Shown here piece after piece: positions 12,037-24,800 of a stretch of 64,000 bases of DNA. Position 1 is the first letter of the stretch, and every line of letters begins with the position of its first letter. The notes below the pieces were generated by a model. That model was not told the DNA's origin and did no database searches. It saw only the letters and a list, made by a program, of their open reading frames with translations. This stretch comes from Pratylenchus scribneri (lineage: Eukaryota > Nematoda > Chromadorea > Rhabditida > Pratylenchidae). A program made the position numbers and the translations under genes. The DNA is taken from NCBI GenBank assembly GCA_030063045.1, contig JAQSEB010000039.1, forward strand, positions 47,501-111,500, read 5' to 3'.

Positions 12037-15000
12037 TCAATTCACTTTTGCTTCATCTTCTTCTTGGCCTTTTGTTATTGTTTCTTCATTTTGTTGTTGT
12101 TGGAATACTTCAGGATGAATCTTTAAAAACAAAAAAAAACGATTAGTATTTATTCAACAGGAATGAAATTTGTGCACAAAATCAATATTTCAATTAAATA
12201 ATTTATTTTAAATTTAGCAAATTTGGATGGATAAAGGGTTTCGATTAAAATAGTCGTTTAAAATTAAAATATTTTATTCAAAAACGAATTATGTTTTCTA
12301 GTTATTTAAAAATCTTAAAACCAGTTTCTAAACACAAATTTATAAATGTTAAACGACATGGTTTAATGGTTAAATTTAAAGGTTTGACCTTTCAACTAAA
12401 TTATAGTATTATTGTATGGCCTTGATTGAGATAGAAAAAATTTGTTAGATTTAATTGGAAATATTCAAAAAGATTACTATTTCCAAAAAAGCAGCTAATA
12501 AGCCAAAATTGGGACAAATTGTCGCATAAAAATGCGAATAATATGAATAATTAAAATAAATAAATAAATATGGAATTAAATAAAGAAAATATTAAAATCA
12601 ATATGATGAGTCATTCTTTTCACCATCTTTCTCCACAAAATCCATTAGCGGCCTTTCATCATCCATTGAGGCAAATACGGCGGATAATGGCGGATATGTT
12701 AATGGATGTCTCGAATTCACGTGGACAATTCCCTTTTTGATTTTGGACTCTCCCTTCGTTCTTTTGATCCTCAGATTGACCCCTAATTTTCCCTTCCTTT
12801 TTTCCCTTTCAATTCTATGTCCACGTGCCCACCCCCACATTCCATTCCCGCGCAGCGGCACTATATAAAGCCGCCTTGTCCCCCCGGGGATTGTACCACC
12901 CATTTTCATTCAACCAATTGTTCCATCCCCATTTCACTCCTCTTTTTATCCTTCATCAATTTCCAAACATTTTCAACATTGAATAAACTTTATTCCTTCT
13001 TTCCAACATTTTATAGGTCTTGGGTAATTCATCGGGGAATTCCTTTGACATTTTGGTGCAACGGCCAACTACCGGATTTGGGCCATCTCAACAACAACAT
13101 TTGGGGGTTTTCGAGTAAAACCAAAATCAACATTTTCAACCAATTCTTCAACAATTGAATTTTGGGGGTTTTCGAGGAAAACCAAACGCAACATTTTCAA
13201 CCAATTCTTCAACAACAAAATTTTGGGCGGCCTTTTTAAATTTTGGCCAGAATTTCAACAACAATTCAACAAACAACTTTTCAATAACAAAAATTTGAGC
13301 AGAAAGTGTGACTGAGGCAGGCGGTCATCATTTTGCTGTACCATAAAGCTTTAAGACTTAATCTTATTGGCTTGTTTGCCTAACATTCATTGGGTTTATA
13401 TTCATCCTTTGGCCTGATTGCCTAAACAACATTTATTGGATTGTGTTCCATTCAATTTTTGTGGCTTGTGTGCCTAAACATTCATCGGATCGAGTTCCAT
13501 CCGTTGTGGCCTGTGTGCCTAATAATTTAGTGAATTGAGTTCCCTAAACATCGTTTTGGCCTTTGTGCTAAATCATCCTTTGAAAAAGCTAAATTATAGT
13601 ATTTAGCCAACAGTACTAATCGACATTTGGCCTGTGAGAGAATCAATTGTGATATTTTGCTCAGCAGATTATATCAAAGTGCTCTTCAATTAATTTTAAA
13701 TTCATTTTGCCTGAGTGCATATTCATTTTGCTTATCAAATATTATTAAAAACGCATAGACAGTTTTTAATAGAAAGTTCTTTTTCATTTTTTCTGGTGCT
13801 GGCAGAGTCCTACCGGAATTTGATTGTATTCAGTTATTCTTCAGTGTGATTTAAACATTATATAAAAATGTCAGGACCAATTAGAACTTCTATTGGTCTC
13901 ACCCGTACACGATTGGTAAATTATATAGCACAAGCGAATAATCTTCTAAGTGAACAAGGACAACCAAACGAACAGTCGGTTAAGGAAATTCTTTTAAAGA
14001 TAAATAATGCGATTAAAACATTGGATGGAAAAATTTGTGATTGGTCAGAATTAATGATTATTGCAGATGCTGTCAATCGAGTTAGAGAAGAGCAGGAATT
14101 TACAAATTATCTGAACAATCATGGAAATGTTATCGAGCTTATAGACCAGGGGAGAGTAATTGTTGATAATCTTGAGAATTGGTTGCAGCAAAACTGTCAA
14201 ACAATAGCTATGCAAGTTAATGATACCCCAAAACAGAGGGTTCAATTACCAAAACTTATACTACCTCAATTTGATGGTCAATTTCAAAACTGGAGACAAT
14301 TTTGGAGTATATTTGAAGCATCAATTGACTCAGATAAAACAATACCTGATGTACAAAAGTTAGCATACTTGTTTTCTTGCTTGAAAAGTGATGCCGAAAA
14401 AGAGCTAAAAGGCTATACAGTCACAGCTGAAAATTACAAAATTGTTAAGGACCACCTTCTCAAGAGATTTGGTGACATGGAAACATTGAAATCGAAATTA
14501 TATATGGAATTAGGAGAAATTCATTATAAGAGTCCAAAAACAATTGATGTTAGAAAAATGAATAGCGAATGTAAGCGAATTTTGAATCAATTGGAACAAG
14601 CAGGTGAAAATGTGAATGTAACAGTAATTCAAGAAATAATTATGGAAAAATTCCCAAGATGGTTATTATTAGAAATAATACAGGAAAAAAGAACCATTGC
14701 GGAATTTAACACAACGAAATTGATGGAATTAGCTGACAAAATTTTGAAGCAAAGAGAAATGGTTTGGCAAATGACAAAAGAAAATGACTCAAGCAGAATT
14801 GATGAATAATATGGAAAAAATATCTTCTCGGGGCGGAATGTCGAAAAATATTTCGAATTATAATTTTTATTTATCCTTTCCTTTCATTCCTATTATTAGT
14901 CATATTATTTCATAATTTCCTTTCCTATTTTAGTCTCATTTTAGCATATCCATGTGCACATGTCCACGTGCACTTTTCCCTTCCTTCTTTTGAACCTCCC

Positions 15001-18000
15001 TTTCTTCCTAATCAATCCACGTGCTAATCCATTAGCATGTCCCTTCCTTCCCTTCTATTGTTCCCTTCTTTCCTTATGTCCACATGCTTATTCTCGCATT
15101 CCATTCTCGCGCGGCGCCCTATATAAAGCCGCCTTGATCCCTCTGGCAGGAGTCCCATTCATTCCCAATTCCCAATTATTCCTTTGAACCCAACTTTCCA
15201 TTCATCCAATATTTATTCCACATGTATTTTAATTAAAAATAAATAAATATATTTTATTCCTTTTCCAAACATTTCCAAACACAAGGTCTTAGGATTTCAC
15301 TGGGGAAATCCTCTGACACAAATTTTCTTTTTTGGCCATTTATGCTTTAATTAATCATATTAATATCAAAATACTCTGGAAAGAAACTAATCCAAAGATA
15401 TAAATATTTTATTAATAGGTTGAAAATTTCTGAAATATTAGGGCAAATTCTATTGCACAAAAAATGAGATGAGCAAAGAATTATCTACCTGCTTTTCGAT
15501 GCTTTCCATCTGCTCACTATTTGGATGGCCACATGCACAAATTGGCGTTGTTTGTGCCAAATATTGATAGAATAATTCCCTTTGTTCGGTCTTCAGCCTT
15601 TCGGGCACTTTTGTCCTCTTCAAGTTTCCATCCCAGCCCAAATCCACTAATCCACCTTTTCGTGCAATTGCCCGTTGGCACCGCCGTGCAAATTCAATGG
15701 CATTTTCGCCCTCCAGCCTGTGCATTGGTTCCAAATAGTAAACATCACAAATGAGGGCCCATGCCGTCATCAAACTCAACAAATAGGCCAAATATCCCTG
15801 TTGATGACTGTTCCAGAATGGATCGCCCAGACGATTGTCATATTTCATTGCAATTGGATAAACAATGTCGGAAATTTCGAATGAACCTGCAAATGAATGG
15901 AAATTGATAATTTGTATTTATATTATTTAAAATTAATAATACGAGCGTTGGGATGCCGCTGCGCGGCATCCCAACGCTCGTCAAAAATTTTTTAAAATTC
16001 TCTATCATAATAGTTAGATATTGTTTTAAAATTAGCGTATTTAACATCAATTCCATCTATGTCTCTAATTCATTATTTTTTGTTTCTCGCACGGCTTTTA
16101 TTGTTCATTCTCGAATCCTTCATTCTCGACTATTCCCGGCTTTATATCCCTCATTCTCGACTATTCCCGGCTTTATATCCCTCATTCTCGACTATTCCCG
16201 GCTTTATATCCCTCATTCTCGACTATTCCCGGCTTTATATCCCTCATTCTCGACTATTCCCGGCTTTATATCCCTCATTCTCGACTATTCCCGGCTTTAT
16301 ATCCCTCATTCTCGACTATTCCCGGCTTTATATCCCTCATTCTCGACTATTCCCGGCTTTATATCCTTCATTCTCGACTATTCCCGGCTTTTTACCCTTC
16401 ATTCTCGACTATTCCCGGCTTTATATCCTTCATTCTAGACCATCCTTGATTTTTTAATTTTCATTCTCGGCTATTCTCAATTTTTTACCCATCATTATCG
16501 ATTATTTCCGATGCTTATACTTCATTCATGAACTCATTCATGGCATTTCTAACTCATTTCCTCATTTATATATTAATTTTCGGCTTTTTATATCAAATCT
16601 CGATAAATATTAATTAAATATTATCTTATTTAATTAGTGAATCCCTCTACCATTTGATTCAAACCATTTTGATCTATTCCCGGATTTACTTTTCATTATT
16701 CCAATAATTTAGTTGCTTAAAGGAGCGCCCGGTCGCCGCTCCGCGGCTCCCGGCCGCTCCCATTGGTTCTAAAATTATCATTTTTCACTCATTTCGATAT
16801 TAAAGTATTATCTTATTTAATTTATAAATCCCTTTAGCATCTATTCCCGAGTTTGAAATTACGAATTACATTATTTCAATGATATAATTGCTTTAAGGAG
16901 CGCCCGGTCGCCGCTGCGCGGCTCCCGGCCGCTCCGATTGGTTCAAAATAATTAATTATCTCAATCATTTCTTAGCATTTTACAATTATTTACAAAATTT
17001 GTGGCAAATATTTTCGTTATTTTTAAATAATTCTCGGCTATTTCATTAAAATAATTAAAAATTTTTGTCATTTAATATTTTGCTTTCATTCTAAAATATT
17101 TATTTTTCTTTATTTCTTTATATTTTATGTTTAAAAGCTCTTTTTCTTTATCACTGAACTATATCATTTATTTTTGGATATTTATTTCATAATACAAAAC
17201 GCCAAAGGAAAAAATTTCAAAGCTGCATTTATTGCGGATTAGTATATTAGATTTCATTCAAAAGTTTATGCTATCCGAAGTCAAAATTTATACCCAATCT
17301 ATATGTTAGATAATATAGGAAATGGCTAGATCCGTGCTCCGGTGATAGTCAATTATTTTTCAACATTTTAAAAAAATCCAAAAAAGGGGATCCGATTTCT
17401 TGTTTTTATCAACGTTGGAGGCCGTTTAGAGGCAAACGCGCATATAATTAAGGGAAGACTCATCATTTAATAGAAATGAAAACCTATGATATTTTAATTT
17501 CAGAAAAGCGAGAAATTATTAAAAAAACTGAACCATTGTTTAATCCCAAACAGGTTTTGGTTTATTTACTATTGGAAAAGGTTTAATACCAGGGCTCTCA
17601 GATTTTTTTTTTCAAAAAAAAGTACAAAGGCCTTGAAAAAAAAGATTTTGGTGTCAAAAAAAAGATTTTCGTTTAAAGCTAAAATAAATTGATTAAAATT
17701 TTTTAAACATGATTTCTGAGAAGAAATTTTTACAATTTTTCGCGCCGCAGGCGAAAAATTTAAGCCAAAAATAGCCGCGCAGCGAAAAATTTAAGCCAAA
17801 AATAGCCGCGCAGCGAAAAATTTAAGCCAAAAATAGCCGCGCAGCGAAAAATTTTATCTTTTTTTCATTATTTTGTGAAAAAAAAAAAGTACAAAAAGTA
17901 CACCAAAGTCAAAAAAAAAGTACAAATCTTTTAAAAAAGTACATCTGAGAGCCCTGTTTAATACCCATCTGAAATTGAAATTTCTAGACTAAATCAATAA

Positions 18001-21000
18001 TACCGAGTCAATAAGTCTATTCTCGCATAGCTATGAATATGAAGATCAAAACCGAGATTTAGAAAATTGGCTAGTCTAGCATCCAGCCATTTCCGAAAGT
18101 GCAGATTATCTTCACAAGATGCATCATTTGAGAATCTTTTCATTTTTTCTATAGGTTTAACGTTTAAGCAATTCTAATTTAATTTTTAACCAAAAACTTA
18201 AAATCGATTTAAACTGTTTAATACTCTTCACTTTACTTTGACCAAATCATTTAAAATTATAGACCATTCTATGCGTCTTGACCGGTTCTATCAAATTGGT
18301 CAGTGAATGTATGACATACTCTTAAACCATATTTATTTTGCCGATTGCCATTCGGAATTCTTGGGGTAAATTCATAGATCATTAACAGCATTTTCAATGC
18401 TTCTTCCTGTAAGTTTGGTAGAAAAACCAGAAAATGTCGAAAAGAAGCGAAAAAAATTACATAAATCCAAAATAATTATAATGGTTTAAAGATTTGCCCT
18501 ACTAAATTCTTAAACGATATATCCATGGTTAGAGATAGTTGGATTAGTCAAAATTAAAGGGTTTATTAAACTGCTAAATTGATTTTCGTTTTGGTTTAAA
18601 ATTAATTCAGGAATTAGTTAAACCAGATACCAAATCATGGTGCGTCTTGAGGTGATTTATCGATTGGTTATTAGGGTTGTAGGTTTTGGATAAACTTCTG
18701 AATGTTTCCAATTTTTTTGGAATAATCAATACTTTTTTTCGGTTAATTAATAAATTGTCACATCCCCAGTCCTCACCTTTTTTGAACATCATAACCGATG
18801 TATTGTTTATGCATGTTCCCTCGGGGAATATCAGAATTGGCATTTTGTTTGGATCATCCACGTGTTCCTTCAATCTATTTATTTGAGTGAGAATAATTCC
18901 AACATTTTTGTGCATACTTTTTTGTCACATAATTTCGGTCCTTTGTTTCGGATCGTTCAAACCAAATGTGATGGGAACCGCGCCCAAGGGCAAGTTGGAT
19001 CAAGCCGAGGACACCGCCTTGCAATTGGCCAACCATCGAATAGGAAATATCCGTTGAAAGGATCTGTTGGATGATAATTAGGGAAATTGGCCAATATTTC
19101 AACACTTCAAGCTATTAATAAAAATTTTATACCAATATTTTGAGTCCTTTAAAGCATTTTTGATATCAAAATGATTGATCCGAAATATAATTGGCCAGAA
19201 AATTATGACCAAAAACGACCCGATTTTAAGCGATTTGCCTCATTTTTTGGTCATATTTTGAAATTTCGATCGATTCTTTTTCTAATCAATCCAAAATTCA
19301 TCTCAATCCCACACTTATTACCGTAAATGCTATTTTAATTAAAACCTCGTCTCTAATGGTTGAAAAATAATTCTTCTACTTTTTCCCAACTCTAATAAAC
19401 TAATAATTCCCCATCTGTTTTGGAAGGTTGAAAAATAAAAAAAACCCTTGGGTCTTAAATAAGCATATAGGCTATAGGGTATAAAATATAAATAGTGAAA
19501 AAGAAAATATTTTTATTGCAAAATCACCTACCATAACATCAATTGAGGAAGTGTGATTGGCCACACAAATTCCATGGGAAGGTCGATTCCGAATGTCGTG
19601 GAAATGGATTATTGTAGAGAATGTTCGAGCGGCCATTCGGCAACACATCAACATTGCATGACGATAGAGGAATGTGCGAACCCTTGAAAATAGATGAATT
19701 TGTTTAGATGGGTCAAAAGAAAATATTGATTTTCTTTTATAGAATAATTTTGGACGTTAAACAGGATGATTAAGATCATATTTTTGGATATCTTGATAAG
19801 GGACAAAACCAATATTTGCCAAATCTGACCATGTCCATGGTAAATTTCGGGCTTGTGCTTATTACCAAGAACCAAGAATGATATAAATTGAGAAAAATGG
19901 AAACAAATTCATCATAAATATCCAAAAAAGAATGCTTTTTTAAACTAAAAATTATGCTTAGAAATATCACATTTTTGGCATTATCCGTTTTTTATTTACC
20001 GTTTATGAGGAATGGTGCCAATTATGGCAGGAAGAGTGGAAATCATTGCACCGGAAATGAAGAAGAGAACAACTCGAACTGGGAACAAAAATGCATAGCG
20101 AATGAACACACCAATTGCCCAAATTGATTGAGAACGCCAACTAAAGAATATTAAATGCATGAATTTACCCCATTCATAATCCCTAAATCCAAAATCCCTA
20201 TAAAAAATCTTTAGAGATGTTTTATTATGCTTATTAGTTAGCTAAATCCCAACCTAAAATTTAATTTTCTCCAAAATTGAGTTGGTCCCTAAATGACCAA
20301 AGCGCTTACCCAATCCGTCGAAGTGCCCGTCTGTTGCGGGAAAGGAAATTCCATGTTGGTAATTGGGCTGCCTCAAATCTGTGCGTCACTTCGTCCTCAA
20401 TGATCGATTCAATTCCGGCTGTCAACAATTCCAACGTGTCATTGACCAGCACTTTCATTGTGGCATATTCCGCGTCCGATGGATTTTCCAATGGCTGCTG
20501 AATGTGTGAAAATTGATCCTATTTAATTCATTCAAAAAACCAACCACTTCGCCCAATTTTTGTAAACCTCTTCCATGACTTGGCACTCTTCGGCTTACTT
20601 TTTGTGCCAATGGGTGAATGTTATGCTGGTCGATGTGTTCCACAAGTTTTTGCTCAATACATTGGGACCATTTGCGTCGAATTATGGACGAACATTGCGA
20701 CGATGATTCGATTGTGTGAGGAGGCTGATGATTTGATTCTATTGGAGTTGATGGAATTGAAGGTGAACAAGAATTGTCAAAAAATGGGCCATCCTCCCAT
20801 TCTTCTGCTTGGGCTTCATCCCTTTCACATTTTGCGGTCCACTAAAAAATTGGATGGATAATATATTGAATTTTATTGAGGAAAAATGCTGGGATTAACC
20901 CAATTCATACACCCAAAATCCAAAATCCTTGCAGAAAAAAATTTAGTGCTATTAAGACTAGCTTAACAAAAATTTCAAAATTTTTCTCTGTAGGGATTTT

Positions 21001-21171
21001 GAGTATAGGAATTTTTGGTGGACCCGAATTGCTGACCTCAAAAAGCCAAATCAATGAATTCACATATGCTTGGCGAATTCCGGTGGTGATGCCCAAAAAT
21101 GAAATTAAGATGACAAATAATATTAAATATATTAGAGATTTTAGCAGCAATGATAATAATGCAAAAAACAT
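12037..21171 (-). CDS. Glycerol-3-phosphate acyltransferase, GPAT3/4 type
   Basis: Nine exons in transcript order: 21037-21171, 20599-20841, 20310-20497, 20000-20140, 19532-19682, 18918-19063, 18777-18874, 15489-15886, 12037-12120; 527 residues, all phases consistent. The product acylates glycerol-3-phosphate at the ER membrane, the first step of triacylglycerol and phospholipid synthesis. All four acyltransferase motifs are present: NHTSSID (278-284, catalytic His/Asp), WFERSE (320-325), FPEGT (351-355) and VYP (376-378). An N-terminal membrane segment (about 6-30) and a second hydrophobic stretch (about 200-232) match GPAT4 topology. The region between residues 46 and 126 is longer and more Ser/Pro-rich than in the vertebrate proteins. 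The last exon is a short Gln/Glu tail. The final intron (12121-15488) contains a retroelement in the opposite orientation; intron 15887-18776 is full of repeats; intron 18875-18917 is only 43 nt. An acceptor (atttttaag) 5 nt before the ATG suggests trans-splicing. Confidence 0.93.
12707..13050 (+). repeat. Left LTR
   Basis: Begins TGTCTCG and ends TTTGACA; contains a TATATAA box (about 12861) just upstream of gccgccttg, shared with the right LTR. The start is approximate. Confidence 0.6.
13868..14809 (+). CDS. BEL/Pao retrotransposon Gag-like protein (DUF1759 type)
   Basis: A 313-residue uninterrupted frame starting MSGPIRTSIGLTRTRL. The region around residues 133-210 (PKLILPQFDG, NWRQFWSIFEASID, KLAYLFSCL, then a Leu/Lys-rich stretch) has the typical look of the DUF1759 Gag domain of metazoan BEL/Pao elements. 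No zinc knuckle is seen at the C-terminus and the frame stops before any protease. The protein would form the particle shell. An intact frame in an element with diverged LTRs is notable. Unrelated to the host gene around it. Confidence 0.8.
   Translation: MSGPIRTSIGLTRTRLVNYIAQANNLLSEQGQPNEQSVKEILLKINNAIKTLDGKICDWSELMIIADAVNRVREEQEFTNYLNNHGNVIELIDQGRVIVDNLENWLQQNCQTIAMQVNDTPKQRVQLPKLILPQFDGQFQNWRQFWSIFEASIDSDKTIPDVQKLAYLFSCLKSDAEKELKGYTVTAENYKIVKDHLLKRFGDMETLKSKLYMELGEIHYKSPKTIDVRKMNSECKRILNQLEQAGENVNVTVIQEIIMEKFPRWLLLEIIQEKRTIAEFNTTKLMELADKILKQREMVWQMTKENDSSRIDE
14839..15318 (+). repeat. Right LTR
   Basis: Begins TGTCGAAA after a purine run and ends CTCTGACA; contains the same TATATAA-gccgccttg core (about 15120). 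Longer than the left LTR. Confidence 0.6.
15942..15980. repeat. Perfect 17-bp-arm palindrome
   Basis: Arms cgagcgttgggatgccg and its exact complement around a 5-base loop (ctgcg), in otherwise AT-rich intron DNA. About 130 bp upstream of a 31-bp minisatellite. Confidence 0.9.
16113..16440. repeat. 31-bp minisatellite, 10 units
   Basis: Near-identical units of cattctcgactattcccgg plus ctttatatccct; the last units degenerate. Frames running through it are repeat artefacts. Lies in a GPAT intron. Confidence 0.95.
16600..16945. repeat. Duplicated unit ending in a GC hairpin
   Basis: Two copies of a unit of about 170 bp. Each contains tattatcttatttaatt and ctattcccg, and each ends with a GC-rich imperfect hairpin (16722-16760 and 16897-16935; ggagcgcccggtcgccgct...cggccgctcc) followed by attggttc. 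Confidence 0.7.
17590..17956. mobile_element. hAT-type MITE with minisatellite core, copy 2
   Basis: Perfect 13-bp termini CAGGGCTCTCAGA, and a perfect 8-bp target duplication tttaatac (17582-17589 and 17957-17964). The interior, reverse-complemented, matches the element at 3553-4251 and holds three units of the same 31-32 bp repeat (17760-17850). Located in the GPAT intron between exons 7 and 8. Confidence 0.9.
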
Positions 21172-21861
21172 TTTTGCTTAAAAATAAATATTAATTTTGT
21201 GAATATTTTGCGCTGTTTTATTAATGTTTTTTTTTTGGTTTACTTTTTGTCTTTTCTTTGGGTAAAGTCAATTTGAGTGAGAACTGAGAAGCAAAGGAGG
21301 AAAAAATATGAAATAGTGGGGGCTCTAGGCTTGGCTGGCTTATATTCCTCCTTCGCACAATCGATTAATCCCTGCTCGTTCCTTACAAACTAAAGTAAGC
21401 ATAGCATTTCGATTTTTTTCACGAAAAAAGTATGATAGGTATGGGAATGTTAAGTAGGTATATAAACAAAATTAAGAAAGGCTAATTTTGTAAATAAATT
21501 GTAATTATAATTAGAGGTTGTCTAAATAAATAAGAATGACTGGCGATTAGCGATAAATAAACATCAACTCTTAAAATGGTTATAGTTGGTAGTAGTTTAA
21601 AAATAGGGTTTAATCACAAGTTGACGTCGCATGTGCATTGTACGTCATCATCATACACATAGTCAAAAATGATTAATGAAAAACACAAACATCATCTCCA
21701 CTCAATGAAATTTTTGCACGAGCATAGGGATTTTGTTAGTGATTTTTGATGTAGGGATTTTGAGTTAACTTCTTGAGTCTTGAGTCTTGACCCAAAGCTA
21801 AAGTTTTTAATTTGATTCTAATTTTAATTTCTGTTTGTTAAGTTAAAAATAAATTCAAAAT
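21172..21861. promoter_or_regulatory. Divergent intergenic region with CRE-like motifs
   Basis: 690 bp separate the starts of GPAT (-) and the first multi-module gene (+), so both promoters must lie here. Two CRE/bZIP-like sites, TGACGTC (21622-21628) and TACGTCA (21641-21647), are 19 bp apart in otherwise AT-rich DNA. Regulatory role is inferred from motif and position only. Confidence 0.35.
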
Positions 21862-24800
21862 ATGCAAGCAATGAAGCTTTCGTCCCGTTATTTTAATTTT
21901 TGCCAACTTCATCAATTTGCCCGCTCCTCAATTCTAAATTCGAAGATCAGCGGAAAATATTGGAAAATTGCAAATTTCCAATATCAACAGGTTTTTATCG
22001 ACATTCAATCAAAATATATTTGATTAAATAAATCAATATGGGCCTAATGATTGAAAAGAAACTTTTTCAGTTGTCATTCCCGTTTTGTACATTCCGAAAA
22101 GATTATTCACAACAAAATGAGACAACAGCAGAAAAACAGGCAACAGAACCGTATTTGGCGAATTTTGGGTATATTTTACTCCACAAAAATCAAAACCCCA
22201 TACCATTATTTTAGGACAGGAAGAACAAAAAATAAATATATTGAGCTATTGCGATCTGTAAAACTGGATTATTTATTATCAAGTGGAAAGGGAAAAGTCC
22301 TGCTTATTCAATTGAGTAGATCCAAAAATGGGCACAAATGGATACAATTGGCAAAAAGGGATAAATTGGCCATCCATTATTATCAATTTCCAAAAATTGC
22401 TGTGCCAAAAGATGCATATTTGTTGGTGAAGGCAATGGACGAATTGTTAAGCAGATATGTGGACGATGAAAAGGTTTGGGCATTATAAGAAAGTGGGCGA
22501 TTTGTGTCCCCCATTCTCATGGAAGACAATTTTTAACCCATTTTTGACTTCATCGGGAACCGGTTTAGACCGAAAAGCCTTATACCAATTTGTAGATCTC
22601 ATCAAAACGCATCGAATGGTATATAAAATATTAAGTTTTGGCTTAAATTTAAAACCGAACATGGAAATATGATTTAAATGGTTTAATCCGCTCAGTTTAG
22701 ATTTAAACTAAGTAATTTATCGTCCGCGAGTTCTAAAAATTGGTATAGGGTTTAAAAACTAGTATCTAATTTTTTAGAAGTTATTTTTCTCACTCTCGCA
22801 TAATTTCAGCCTCCAATTTCGTATAAACTGGTCAAAGGTGGTCGATTTTATGATTACAAATTGGGAATTTCTCATCAATACGAAAATTTCAAATTTTATA
22901 TGGAAACAATCAAAACAGAAGCAAATCCATTGCATAGATCCGACAATTTTCACATTCCAATTCGGTTATTCCCTTTATTGCGAAATGCAATTGCCGAAAT
23001 GTTGGCGGAATTTGATGGATCCCAGCAGATTCGATTGAGGCGAATTCCAAAATGGATACCAGAAAATGGTATTTCCTTTTTATCAACGAAAAAGATTAAA
23101 TTTAAATGGAAAATATTTATGCGAACATTGAAAATGGCGATAAATCATAACTGTTTTGTCCTAGACATCGGAATCCAAGACCCAACTGATAGAATCAACA
23201 ATCACGTCAAGATGCATCGATTGCCGTTATTTAATTTGTGATGGTTTAATCAAAAATTAGGAATTTAAATCTTCTAAACCGTTTTTTATTTTTAGTTCAA
23301 AATTTATTTAAAATTGATTCAACCTAAGCCGAATTATTATCAGAAAATTGCTTCTCATGTGGTCTCGAATAATTTGAGGGTCTAAGATATAATAATCCTG
23401 AACCATTTTAGACCATTATTATGATTTTCGCCATTTTAATCAATTCGCATTATAAAATTTTTGAACCATAATTTTTCATATTGAAATTATAATGAATTAA
23501 TTCATTATTAAATTGACAAAGAGGTTGAGATTTTTTATAATTTTAAAGACCCAATTGATGGAATCATCGTTAAAAATGACAACAAAGAAGAGGAAATGAT
23601 TGGAATTGGAATAAAACAATTGAATTTTATGGTCGATGTTGAACCACAGCAAAGAATGATCATGATTGAACTGAAGCGAAGTGATAATGGCAAGAAATTC
23701 ATTGGAATTTCGATAGTTTGCCTTTTGCTAAAAATTTTTATAGCAAAATTTTTAGAAATCGTTGAACGACCAAATCAAATTTAAACATGGCAAAATTTTT
23801 ACCAATTTTGTAAATATACCAGTGCCAGAGGATGCTTATCCATTGCTCAATGCAATGTGTGCTTTGGACAATCAATTTCAACTAAATCAGGCACATGCAA
23901 TATTTCAAAATCAAGTATGATCGCTAAAGTAGCTAAAATCGGAATATTTTTTTAGTGAATATAGGATTTGAAAATATTGGTGGAATGTTTATTGAAAAGA
24001 AAATAGCTTGGGCTCTTATCATTCTCTTTTCTATTTTTTCTTTTCTCTTTCCACTGTTGATTAGGCAGAATAGCGCTCGCTGGCTGTTTCCTTCGCTGAT
24101 CCAAAAAATGTCAATCCCAAAAAATGTCAATGACCATAAATCCCAAAAAATGTCAACCCAGCCAAAATCCCAAAAAATGTCAACTCCCATAAAACCCAAA
24201 AAATGGCAATAAAAATCCCAAAAAATGTCAACCCAGCCAAAATCCCAAAAAATGTCAATCCCAAAAAATGTCAACTCCCAAAAAATGTCAATCCAGCCAA
24301 AATACCAAAAAATGGCAATAAAAAGGCGATATAGGCGTAGGGGGATTAAGGATTTAAGGGGATTAAGCCGGATTTTGCCCCGAAATGGATAGGAAATGGC
24401 CCGGAGAGGTCGGAAATGTTGGCCGAAGGCCATAAGAATGCGCGGGATATATCCGGATTTAGGGGGATTAAGGTGGATATAAGGGGATTAAGCCGGATTT
24501 AGCCCCGAAATTGATGGGAAATGGCCCGGAGAGGTCAGGAATGTTGGCCGAAGGCCATAGAGTGGGCGGGATATATCCGGATTTAGAGGGATTAAGGTGG
24601 ATATAAGGGGATTAAGCCGGATTAAGCCCCGAAATTGATGGGAAATGGCCCGGAGGGACAGTGGGAGGTCGGGGAAGTGCTTGAGGGTGCGCGGGATATA
24701 GCCGGATATAGAGGGATTAAGCCTGATTAAGCATAATTAGGGGCTATGGATTAGGGTTAGGGGTTCGGAGCATAGGATTCGCGCCCCGGAAGCAAAACAG

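Larger units (their letters stand above)
12707..15318 (+). mobile_element. BEL/Pao-like LTR element carrying only gag, inside a GPAT intron
   Basis: Two diverged long terminal repeats flank a gag gene. The left one (about 12707-13050) and the right one (about 14839-15318) share tatataaagccgccttg, the pyrimidine-rich stretch before it and the ...gacA end. A TGGTGCAACGG primer-binding-like site follows the left repeat, and a short purine run (ggggcgga) precedes the right one. There is no protease, reverse transcriptase or integrase frame, so it is a non-autonomous or internally deleted copy. The two LTRs differ clearly in sequence and length, so the insertion is old or the ends come from different copies. 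No target duplication was resolved. It is antisense to GPAT. Confidence 0.75.

Noticed and set aside
15941..15981. Helitron 3' end at the palindrome
   Set aside because: Perfect hairpin but no CTRR-T end beside it; kept only as a palindrome.
15953..16457. Two overlapping repeat-peptide frames
   Set aside because: Translation of the 31-bp minisatellite within a GPAT intron; two frames open at once, which is a repeat artefact.
24120..24433. Minus-strand frame with IDIFWDFGWVDIFWD repeats
   Set aside because: Lies inside a foldback element and reads its tgacattttttgggatt tandem repeats.
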